From the NCBI GenBank assembly GCA_009602725.1, contig WELB01000091.1:276301-300733 (forward strand): a DNA stretch of 24,433 bases, read 5' to 3'. Of this stretch, positions 1 through 8,338 are shown one piece after another; within the stretch, counting starts at the first letter, position 1, and every line of letters starts with the position of its first letter. The notes below the pieces were generated by a model. It was not told the origin of the DNA. It saw nothing but the letters and a program-made list of their open reading frames with translations, and made no database searches. The stretch is from Spirogloea muscicola. Lineage: Eukaryota; Streptophyta; Zygnematophyceae; Spirogloeales; Spirogloeaceae. The position numbers and the translations under genes were made by a program.

Positions 1-265
1 CGCCGGCGCTGGCCGGCCGCCGGCACAGCACGGCCTTGCGGCGTCGCTCCGGGTCCAGCCAGAAGAGTGCCGCATGCAGCGCAGCCACGACGACGGCGTC
101 CGCAGTCACCGCCGGGCCGCTGCCACCGCCGCCGGCGGCGGTGGCAGCCTTGCAAGCCTCGACGGCGGCAGCGAAGCCGGGCACGCAGCACGAGACCTCG
201 CCCCAGCCGCCATCGCTTGGGGCCGCCGCCGCCGCCGCTGCCGCCGGCTGCGCCAGCTGCCCCAT
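1..265 (-). CDS. Unidentified protein, N-terminal fragment cut by the left edge
   Basis: An open frame on the minus strand starts at an ATG at 265-263 and stays open for 88 codons to the window edge. It begins MGQLAQPAAAAAAAAPSDGG, an alanine-rich low-complexity start. More ordinary protein-like sequence follows, including WGEVSCCVPGFAAAVEACKAA and, after a glycine-rich linker, VVVAALHAALFWLDPERRRK, which looks like an amphipathic helix with a charged end. I do not recognise the family. The frame is preferred over the overlapping plus-strand frames, which give only Pro/Ala/Arg/Ser low-complexity translations typical of GC-rich shadows. A TATA-like site on the same strand near 631-640 and a CCG tract at 466-501 would lie in its promoter and 5' leader. 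The start is unproven because upstream exons cannot be excluded in such GC-rich DNA. Confidence 0.4.
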   Translation of the reverse strand, partial: MGQLAQPAAAAAAAAPSDGGWGEVSCCVPGFAAAVEACKAATAAGGGGSGPAVTADAVVVAALHAALFWLDPERRRKAVLCRRPASAG

Positions 266-465
266 GGGCGGGCGGAGGCCGCCGGCGCACCCTCTCGACG
301 ACGGCCTGCTGCTGCTGCTACGTCGAGGAGCTCGCTGATTCGCCTGCTCGCGCTCGCTGCGGCTCGGGCCTTGCCGCTGCGCAGGAGCCGTCGTCAGAGG
401 GCCGGCCGCGACGGCGGCGCGACGGGCGGCTGCAAGAGCTCTGCGAGCTCCTTATCTTCCCAGAC

Positions 466-501
<36 letters not shown>
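466..501. repeat. (CCG)12 trinucleotide microsatellite
   Basis: Twelve uninterrupted CCG units, reading CGG on the minus strand. It lies about 200 bp upstream of the candidate minus-strand start codon at 265, so it could be in a 5' untranslated leader. Similar pure GC trinucleotide tracts sit at two other gene starts in the window (about 10780-10840 and 24315-24347). Confidence 0.9.
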
Positions 502-504
<3 letters not shown>

Positions 505-623
505 ATGGCGATGGCGGGCGCGGGGCGCAAAGACTGCAGGAGGCCGCGACGGGTGGGCTCTGAGACAGGTGGCGCCGGGGGAAGGAGAGGGGGGCGGGGG
601 CGGACGTGGAGCGGACTGGGCGA

Positions 624-651
624 GGGGCGCGCATATAGAGCGGAGCGCCCC
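624..651 (-). promoter_or_regulatory. TATA-like site framed by a 7-bp inverted repeat
   Basis: GGGGCGC at 624-630 and GCGCCCC at 645-651 are perfect inverted arms. They enclose a short A/T-rich patch reading CTCTATATGC on the minus strand, the only TATA-like sequence in roughly 800 bp of GC-rich DNA. It is about 370 bp upstream of the minus-strand start codon at 265 and could position that gene's transcription start. This is inferred from sequence pattern only. Confidence 0.3.
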
Positions 652-1150
652 GCGGGGAGGGGGGGAGGAGGGAGGGAGGGGCGGCCGCACTGCAGGAGGC
701 CCGCCCCCGGAAGCGTCGCGGCCCCCCCCGCCCGGACGCCAAGCCTGCGCGGGAGGAAGTCCGCCGACGCGTTTCCTCCCGCTCGACCCCCCGTTCGGTC
801 AGCGAACCGCCAAATCCTTCTGGGCTGGCTCCTTACTGCCCTCATCATCAGACCCACTTCCTTGTGAATGTGATCATTTGGCAGTCCCCCCCGCCGGAGG
901 AAATCCTTCACGGGGGGGGACGAGGACTTCCCGGGGCGCCCGTTGGCCGACATGCGAGCGCAGCTTCGCAGAAGGTGCCGCCGGGGGGGTTTGGATGCGC
1001 ACCGTACGCCGGGAGGGGGTACGGCCGCGGCCGGGTCCGCCCGCGGCGGGCCGCCGCCGGGCCAGTCTCCCATCGCCGCGAAGGCCGCCGTCGGAGTGGC
1101 CACCTCCTTAACGCTGTAGCTTCGTGGCTTTGGCCCCTTTCGGCCGGAAA

Positions 1151-2037
1151 ACATATTAGCCGACTCGATCTTAGCTAGCTTTGTATGGCCTCTGGCACTG
1201 GCCCGGGGACCCACTTCCAGGAGCCTGGCATCTCTGATCTGCGGCTGCTTAGCAGGGGTTACTGGGTGATTCGTAGCTGCTTTGTTTCTGTTGTGCTTGT
1301 TTTTCTTAGCGCTTCCCCTGGCCCCCTTCTCGTACTTTGTTCATTCTTTTTTGGGCTGGTTTTTCCAGCCCCTATCCTGGGCGAGCACTTCCTTTGTATG
1401 CTTTGCTTGGACCTTGTCCATTCCCTCTGGGCTGTGCGTTTCACAGTCGCCGCGCCGATTGGAAGAGCTCGCTTCTCCTTCAGTGCTGTAGCACCTAGCC
1501 CCCGAAGGTACGTACCTGTTGCATGCCATGCTGACTGTATTGACTGTAGACTGTGAGAGTGCATTTCATCCATGATCCCTTGTAATGCTGGACAATATAC
1601 CCTGACTGCAATCGGATGTCAGTAAGGCAGCCCTCTTGTGTCATGTTACTTTCTACGGCTGCACTGTCGATTTGAGCTATCGGTCCTCTGACGAGAAGGC
1701 GCACAGTGGGCATGAAATAAAAGGGAGGCCAACTGAGCCAATATACTGTCCATGCAGGGCACAAGAAGTGGCAAAGAATGGGGCTACTCAAAACCAAAGC
1801 CCAGACAAAGAGGGGCTGACGATATCAGGTGATTTCACCACGGCTGGAGGAGGGCTACAGTCCCGCGCTTAAGCACTTGCGCGTTGGGTAGACTAATTTA
1901 GGAGCTGGACCTACGCCATGGATAAGGACACCAAGGGCAATGAAGAAAAATCTATCTGAACCACGGAGCATACCTCTGTTGTGCTACTTCCACTCTGAGG
2001 CATTCAGAATGGATTGGGAACTGGATTCAAATCGTGA
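1151..2037. other. Intergenic region; 3' flank of the PIG-W gene with a dispersed repeat
   Basis: No convincing coding sequence. The part next to 2037 should include the 3' untranslated region of the minus-strand PIG-W gene. I looked for the chlorophyte polyadenylation signal TGTAA on the minus strand within this 3' flank and found none. The block 1307-1480 resembles sequence at 7466-7845 and carries a GGGCTGG/CCAGCCC hairpin at 1353-1371. Confidence 0.5.
1307..1480. repeat. Dispersed repeat, copy 1, with hairpin 1353-1371
   Basis: Around a stem of GGGCTGG (1353-1359), five T and CCAGCCC (1365-1371) there are shared landmarks with the intergenic block at 7466-7845. TAGCGCT lies upstream and CACTTC plus a T-rich run lies downstream, as near 7744-7845. 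A motif TTTCACAG...TGGAAGAG at about 1439-1468 resembles 7495-7525. The similarity is diverged and partly rearranged, as expected of an old low-copy or non-autonomous element. No terminal repeats or target-site duplications were identified. Confidence 0.4.
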
Positions 2038-5000
2038 TCAGAATTTGAAGGAGAGTCTGTGTTTCTGCATCACTACAGCCACAGCAGTCACCACAGCTAT
2101 GTAAACGGTGAGTACTCCAAAGGCGACACTGTCTGAGGTCTGCAGCGTGTTCATGCTCAGGTTGACCAGGCCAGTAAGGACATTGGCCTGCAACACGGTG
2201 GAAGGACTGTCACTCCACTCAGTGCTCTAATCTACGGCTGACATAATTACATATATATATGTATCTGTGTGTAGTTGATACGCCTAGATATATGCACCGT
2301 TACTTTTGGACAGCAATGAGAGAAATTTGGTCAAAGTTCTTCTCTTAAAAACATTGATCAGAGGTCCATAGAAGAGACGGTCCGTACCAGAAGGAACACT
2401 GGGAGGAGATTGGCATCTAAGGCCTGTAGAACAAGAGGGGGCTGCAGGTGCAGCCAAAGATCTGAGGCCTGGAAGACAATGACTACCTGAGGCAAAGCAC
2501 TGTCAGTGAGAGGCGTTTTAGCATGCTGCCTGCCAATATTGCTGCCTGAATTCTACGTGTACTAAGAGGGTTCACTTTGTCCTAGTTTAGATTTTCAGCA
2601 TTAGTATCATGTATCAGTGGCTCGTTGTATGATGTCACACAGGGGTGCTCGAGAGTCAGAGAATGCATGGCGTGGCAGAGGGGTCAAGGCCTCTCACAAG
2701 CAAGTTCTGGGCCAGCATCCAGGTTACATACGCCAGGTTGCACTGCAGCGGAAGGAGAGAATTACGTTGCTGCGCTGAGGCTTGGGGGTAACGTAATGGA
2801 AAGCAAATTACTTGCCGGACCACTCACATGACGACTGATTTACAATATCAAATAACCAAGTGAATCTGTATTGATATAATTTCTGTGAGAATAAGCAGAG
2901 GATAGGCAACTGTGTCAGCTCGTAGAGCAGATTAGTAGCTATCATGCTTACAGTACGTCGGGAAACCTTCTCCACAAATGCATTGCTCAACACAGTTGCT
3001 GCCCTGCACATCCACAATGGTGTCACGGTAAAATAAGTTGATACCCACATATGCATACACCCACATATGCTGCCGGCTCTCTATGCCTGACCAATAGAAT
3101 TTGGTAGTGGATAGGAGCTGTGATTATAGCAGGTGCCTGACAGCAGGTTTGGTAGACATCCTTAAGGACAGCCTCTAAATATGCAGAATGACAGCCAAGA
3201 GCATTTCTTGCACCAAGCTCTTGAAGTCACAGGATCTGTATACCAGAACAAGGCATCCAACATCACACTTCTCCAGAGAGCCACCAGAGGACCTCCAGCC
3301 TCAGTAGGCTGCAACATGTGCCGCCCTATTTGTACACTAGCCAAGTACAATGCCAAGTAGCCTGCACCAGCCAGCTTAATATCTCACTTTGGTCTCTGGA
3401 GTAGTGCAGTCGCTCAGCTCGGTTTATTAAAATTTCTCGATTTTGACTCTCATACTCGCAAAATTGTGCTAATCGAATCCACACCTACACATGTGGCACT
3501 TACTTTCTGCAATTTGGGCTTAGGGAGCTAAACAGATGGCAATTATAGCTGCTGCATGCTGGACAGCAACATACCCAAGCAGCTGGCAATGCCCTCCTTG
3601 TTAAGGCTCAGGAGACCTGGCCCTCTCTGATCTGAGTTGAGGTACTTGCTCCATCCAAAAGCAGAGAGAGCAGTTTGATAGCCTGTGACACATCATGGTG
3701 GCAGGCAATGATCAGAGGCCATGACAATTGACGTTCTTGTATGTACAAGCTGGAATTATGGCCTAGTATTGTAAGCTTAGCAGCATCAGAGCGATCCTGT
3801 GATGGGCAATCTTGGGCAATTAAATGAACAAGGCATACTGCACTGCCTTCAGTTAATTGCAGGCACAAACCTAGCAGTATTGTAACTGCACAGACTGCGG
3901 CTCGGTCAGCTGTCAGTGGAAGGGCTTGAGTAATGAGGGCAACTGCTGCCAGTGTGAAGAAATAGTTCCAGTGTACACCGTATTCGCCCACATGCTCCTG
4001 TATAAGCATGCAATTCGAGGCACTCTTTAAGTGGTTGTGTGCTGACAACTTCATCAAATCGGACTCATGGGTCATGGTGACTGCCAACTAGAGCAGCCAC
4101 ATACAAGGTGGTAACAGCGGCACAATCAAAGTGCTTTACATTACTAGAGTGAAGTAGTCTGCTGATATTTCTTGGTGAAAGCAACTAACTTTCATGCTCA
4201 TTCAATGTCATTCAATGGTTATCAATAGGTGCCAACAGCAACTCATGTGTGCTTCTCACGACTGTGGATCTTGCTTAGGGGTGTTGACATACTTGATAGT
4301 CAATGCTCTTGGTTGACACTACACGAGCAACTCCAAGGAAGAGCAATGGGCTCACAGTCTTCAACGAGAGTCGTGTCCTACCATCACGGACAAAACCCAC
4401 GACAGCTAACAAACTTTCCAGGAAGCAAGCAATGAAATGAGACAGTTCATTAGCATTGTCTATCGTTGTATCACGCAAACAACGTGAATCTTGAGGAAGG
4501 CCAACAGCCCTCCTATGTTATCACCGAATCAGGGAGCTGGCCTACTTACGATGATGCCAGGCCTCGGGCCTGCTTTGATATGATGCCATTGGCGAATACG
4601 AATGATCCTACTCCAAGGTCCATCTAGACAAGAGCAAAAAGCTGGTCTCAGTATGTACATCAAAGTTAGCATGTCATTGTAGCATCTAAAGCCTGTCATG
4701 ACACTATCATGCTGCAGCCCAAATTGAAACTTCACAGAAGAGAAGCATCATATAAGAAGCAATAAGGTAGAAGTCAGCATCGCATCAGTTGCTTGTGCCT
4801 AAGCCTACGCAAGGTACCAACAGGCCATATACTTACAAGACCTGAGCCAAAGGTCTCTGCTTTCGCATATCTTCGTGGGAATATTGGGAAGTCGACAGCT
4901 AAGATGGCTATGCAGGTTGTGAGCATCTGCGAGATGAAAGTATCCTGCTTAGGCAAGGTAATTCCACTTAATGCCAGAAAGAGATTAGACGCAAAGCATG

Positions 5001-7224
5001 CCAATTTAGGCCAATGCTTGCATCACTGCGGAAGCACTGTCCAACAAAACCTCGCCAGTCAGCCTCACTCCTCCCATTGGGATTGCATGTGAGTACATTA
5101 CATTTTCTGCAGCAATCTTGCCTCACCATGATGGAGCGATAACAGCATATGAAGGGCTTATTCCTGTCACCACTGCTGCTGACACCCTGCTGCAAGTGAC
5201 CGCTACTGCATGCACATATGCACAGCAGTGCTTAAGTATGTCAAGTGAAGCGAGAGGAGGATTGAAGCATTTCATTTTCAGATGCTAGCTGCACTTCTTG
5301 GCTTGTTCTAAGAGATTGGCTCATGGTATCTTAACGATTTCATATGATGTCTGAGATGCACATCAAGTGGTAGACATGCATAGTGCCACCTCACTGGCTG
5401 CCTTCTCCAGCTACGTGACTTCTGGTGACAAGTATTTCAGCTAGTACTTAGCATCACGAGGTGAAAGGTCGAAGGCTCATAGGCAGACATGCAAGTGCTC
5501 AAGAGTGAGCAGACCCGCTTGTGCGGTCTGAATTACCTCTTGGCCTTTGAGAGCAGAACTAACACTGCTAATATCTCCAATGCGAAAATATGTAACAGCC
5601 AATCTGAGCCAACCTGCGATCTTGCACCTCAGCCAAGATATGAGACTGGTGCAGTCAAAGAATTGTCATGATTATTGTAGTGGTATCATAATCACTGTAG
5701 GATAGGCCATGGAATAACTGTCATACATTGTGTTAGTTGAGGGACGCAACAGACAAAACACATGTGCTGCCATCACTGCTTCTTCAGACAGTGCAGAATC
5801 ATCTGGCTTGCAGAAGAGGGTCTTGGCTGCCCCAACCCTTTGCCCATCTTATAAGAGCAGAGATGGAGCTCACCGTCATAACAAACATGGTTGGCACCAC
5901 AATCAAGAGGAAGTCACAGCTGATGCTTATCAAGATCTTATCATCTCCGAGGTCCTTTACTGGGGAGGAGGACCTGCCTACACCAGCATTTGATGCTGCA
6001 CCATTTAGCACTACTTGCAACCTTCTGTATGCAGCTGTAAGAGCCTGCAAGACTACAAGAGTACTACTTGACCCAGTTAAGCCTCAAGGACCTACCTAAA
6101 GCTTAATCCTCCATCATCAACTATCATGTGATACTGAGCTGTTGATTAACATTGAACCTGGGTGTGCACTATGTTATACTAAGTCATAGGATGTAGACCT
6201 CAAGCTGGTGATCAGGCTTGGAAGGAGATTGATGGCATGGTGAGGCAGCTTGTGCATGACTATTGGCTTAGCTTCTCCTTAAAGGAGAAGCTAAGCGAGG
6301 CAACAGACGAAGGTATTTGCCAGCAGGTATTGACCATTGCACCTGATGCATGCCGAGGGGCTCCTTCGCCAGAGGAGCTCCAAGAGCTGTCGTGCAATTG
6401 TGAACCCCTGGACACAGGCGGAAACCCTTGCCTCCTGCAGTCAGGTCTTTTGGGTCCTAAGAAGACTTCAGCCACCTCCAAGCAGGCTGTTGATTGCAAT
6501 TTGTGTCCATTGTTGATCATTCCAAGCAAGCTTGCCCTTGGTATGTAACAAACACTCCTCATTCACGTCCTTGTGTTCTTTACATTGACAATTGGTGTAA
6601 AGTAATGGGTGCCACTCACTGTCACTGCCATGGTCATAGCTGCAACTTCCAGCATTGTGGTGCCACTCAGATTGCTCACGAAGCTGCCACAGGCTAGCTG
6701 AGGGAGTCAGAAACGAGACCATCATTGTGAATGCATGGCTCATGGCAATATTAGTGCTGATTGAAAGCCTAAGTATTTGCAACCTCAGTGGCTTATTGCA
6801 CTTCAGGAATTTAAGATCATGGGTGCATTGTGAGAAGTCAAGGCTGCAAGGTGATCTAAAGCCTCCAGACGTTGATATTATGCAGATTCTCGTCCACAGT
6901 TGACTCCTAGACATGGCGTGCTCTAGCTGCTGTCCAACTCATCGCTGCATTAGCTCAAAGCTGCAGCTCGACTAAGGTTGCCTGCAGCATCGGCGTCCGA
7001 GTGGGCGCAGCCTTCCAAGGCTCCAGCAACATGAGCACACCACCATCCAACTTGATAGCAAACCCTCTAGGTCGCGGATGCTAAGCCACAGAGTCGGTGC
7101 TCCTTGACGACACCCATTTGGCGTTGTGTTAGCAGCAGCTCGGGAGGAGCAGCGGCGCTCACGCTTCTTTCTGCGAGCGCAGCGAGACCGGCCGGGGCTC
7201 GCCACTGGCTTCCACGGTGCCCAT
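2038..7224 (-). CDS. PIGW: PIG-W/GWT1, GPI-anchor inositol acyltransferase (complete, 16 exons)
   Basis: Multi-pass ER membrane enzyme that acylates the inositol of glucosaminyl-phosphatidylinositol in GPI-anchor synthesis. Exons in transcript order: 7163-7224, 6620-6683, 6343-6434, 5874-5973, 5537-5613, 5127-5178, 4837-4926, 4550-4623, 4293-4377, 3871-3997, 3575-3682, 3244-3361, 2952-3003, 2698-2742, 2388-2468, 2038-2187. All junctions are GT-AG and phase-consistent, giving 458 codons, a normal family length. Family landmarks in order: [16 protein letters not shown] (about residues 18-33), [18 protein letters not shown] (159-176), [24 protein letters not shown] (237-247), [17 protein letters not shown] and [11 protein letters not shown] near the C-terminus. 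The Asp and Lys ten residues apart in [13 protein letters not shown] (161 and 171) match the pair I recall as catalytic in yeast Gwt1. The terminus ends in FKF rather than the usual KFW. Exons at 6343-6434 and 2388-2468 are less conserved; the latter could start at 2423. The exon at 5127-5178 could start at 5175. Confidence 0.93.
2248..2263. repeat. 16-bp perfect AT palindrome in a PIGW intron
   Basis: TACATATATATATGTA is its own reverse complement and lies in the last PIGW intron (2188-2387). It is a simple AT dinucleotide-type tract, so it may be a microsatellite rather than a site. Confidence 0.8.
3043..3070. repeat. Short direct repeat ACCCACATATGC x2
   Basis: The 12-mer occurs at 3043-3054 and 3059-3070, separated by 4 bp, in the PIGW intron 3004-3243. 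It is a small local duplication with no visible effect on the splice sites. Confidence 0.8.
6266..6296. repeat. 31-nt perfect hairpin (15-bp arms, 1-nt centre) in a PIGW intron
   Basis: GCTTAGCTTCTCCTT (6266-6280), a single A, then its exact reverse complement (6282-6296). It lies in the intron between PIGW exons 6343-6434 and 5874-5973, about 47 nt inside the donor side on the coding strand. There is no decay in either arm, which implies recent formation or constraint. Function unknown. Confidence 0.9.
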
Positions 7225-7465
7225 GGCGCCCGGCCGCTGCTCTGCACAGCCTCCACAATCGCTGCCGCCTCAGCTCGACGCCCAACCGACCATCGCAGGC
7301 CGTCTTGCGGTCGTTGGAGGCCGACGGCTACGGCTGCTTCTGCAGCGCAGCTCCTCCAACGAAGGCCTGCTTGCAGGCGTGCCAAGTGCAGTGCTGGCAG
7401 ACGAAGAGAAAAGCATCGATGTCTTATGCTAACCGGCAGTTACACTGCTGCACACTTGGCGCCGT

Positions 7466-7845
7466 GTTTATTCATTCTTTTTCTGGGCTTGCCTTTCACA
7501 GCCATCGCCCTCTACTGGAAGAGGCTTTCTTTCTTTCTACTTGTGGTTACTGAGCAGGTCAGCTTAGCAGCAGGTGATGTACATCTGTCAATGTGCATGC
7601 CTTTGTACTTGGCCACTCAGGCCCTCCATCACTTAATACACACTCCAATCCCCTTGTCAGGCTGCTGTCACATCTCCAATTCTCTATGTCAGCCATGGAG
7701 CTCAGGGCGTAGCTCTTGCAGCCTTCTGCTTGTTTGAGAGCGGTAGCGCTGTTCGGCCCTCGGCACTCGTCAATGCTTTTCGGGCTTCTTTTCGGGCTGG
7801 CTTTTCACCAGCCCTCGGCCCCCTTCGCTCACTTCTTTCACTGCC
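7466..7845. repeat. Dispersed repeat, second locus, with hairpin 7794-7814
   Basis: A stem of GGGCTGG (7794-7800), a 7-nt loop and CCAGCCC (7808-7814) has the same arms as the hairpin at 1353-1371. Flanking landmarks (TAGCGCT before, CACTTCTTT after) are shared. A second block at 7471-7525 has TTCATTCTTTTT, GGGCT, TTTCACAG and TGGAAGAG in the same order as 1340-1470. The two loci look like rearranged copies of one sequence. Confidence 0.4.
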
Positions 7846-7885
7846 TGGTTGCCAATCCACTTCTTTTACTGCCTGGTTGCCACTC
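7830..7885. repeat. 28-bp tandem duplication
   Basis: Two head-to-tail copies at 7830-7857 and 7858-7885, each containing ACTGCCTGGTTGCCA and differing at only two positions. They are directly downstream of the hairpin at 7794-7814 in the putative PIGW promoter region. The near identity points to a recent duplication. Confidence 0.9.
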
Positions 7886-8036
7886 GTTGTTGTAGCTCTG
7901 CTCGCAATAAGTGCTGCCACCAAAGTTCACGCGCTCAGAGATAGCTCCTGACTCATTCAGTCCGCCAAAGAAGTAAAGCCGGAATGGCAAGGTGGATTAG
8001 ACTTGTCGGCAGTGGGCTTCACATGCTTAAGGTGAA

Positions 8037-8060
8037 GGTTTAGGGTTCAGGGTTTAGGGA
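8037..8060 (+). repeat. Interstitial telomere-like tract (TTTAGGG type)
   Basis: Two TTTAGGG units and one TTCAGGG variant, G-rich on the plus strand. On the minus strand this reads AAACCCTAA, the sequence of the plant telo-box promoter element. The tract lies 9 bp before a TATA-like site and about 280 bp downstream of the RRM gene's stop. It is far too short to be a chromosome end. Confidence 0.75.
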
Positions 8061-8068
8061 GGCTGCCA

Positions 8069-8080
8069 CCTATAAATAGG
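8069..8080. promoter_or_regulatory. TATA-box-like site, near-symmetric
   Basis: CCTATAAATAGG has CCTAT/ATAGG arms around a central AA, so it reads as a TATA-like element on either strand. It follows a telo-box-like tract directly, a pairing seen in plant housekeeping promoters. A minus-strand transcript from here would have to span about 850 bp before PIGW's ATG, so assignment to PIGW is weak. No plus-strand gene follows. Confidence 0.3.
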
Positions 8081-8338
8081 AGATCCTCGTGAGCTCAGAA
8101 CTACTACCACAGTGAAAACTTGCTGTTCACCTCATTTTGCAAGGCTGCAAGTCTTCAAGCAACAAGTCAAGTGTCCTCGAAAAGCCAGACAATTTTGCAC
8201 CTGCTAAAAGTATACCCATCCTTTGAGACAAAGGACACTTTCTTAAGGAAACGCACGAACAAGTGAGATTCTGGTGCTAGGCGTGGCATACATGTAATGG
8301 CTGGACCGTTCTGCCTTGCAAGCCAATTAACAAGCAAT

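Larger units (their letters stand above)
266..1150. other. GC-rich 5' flank, no supported gene
   Basis: This stretch is extremely GC-rich with G-runs, C-runs and CGG/CCG repeats. Several long open frames cross it on both strands, but they overlap one another and translate to Arg/Pro/Gly/Ala-rich sequence with no domain, so I do not call them genes. It is best read as the promoter and 5' leader of the minus-strand gene that runs off the left edge, in the manner of a CpG-type promoter island. Confidence 0.5.
7225..8338. other. Intergenic region between PIGW start and the RRM gene's 3' end
   Basis: Both neighbours are on the minus strand, so this region should hold the PIGW promoter and 5' leader (GC-rich near 7225-7430) and the 3' untranslated region of the RRM gene (next to 8338). 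A 203-codon plus-strand frame at 7126-7737 overlaps PIGW exon 1 antisense and shows no domain, so it is not called. Separate entries cover the dispersed repeat, the 28-bp tandem repeat, the telomere-like tract and a TATA-like site. Confidence 0.6.

Noticed and set aside
74-1214. Long overlapping open frames on both strands (up to 345 codons plus, 298 codons minus)
   Set aside because: They overlap each other in GC-rich DNA where stops are rare, encode Arg/Pro/Ala/Gly low-complexity sequence and show no domain or splice logic.
3608-4087. Single 159-codon minus-strand gene
   Set aside because: It contains PIGW exon 3871-3997 plus read-through into both flanking introns, so it is part of the spliced gene rather than a separate one.
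7067-7117. Alternative PIGW start at the ATG at 7117 (MGVVKEHRL)
   Set aside because: The exon at 7163-7224 gives SLRSQKEA joined in phase to FVSNLSGTT, matching the conserved KEAFVSN start of the family, so it is preferred.
7126-7737. 203-codon plus-strand open frame
   Set aside because: It runs antisense to PIGW exon 1 and through repeat sequence, with no recognisable domain.
8037-8060. Chromosome end or subtelomere
   Set aside because: Only three degenerate units, flanked on both sides by normal single-copy genes.
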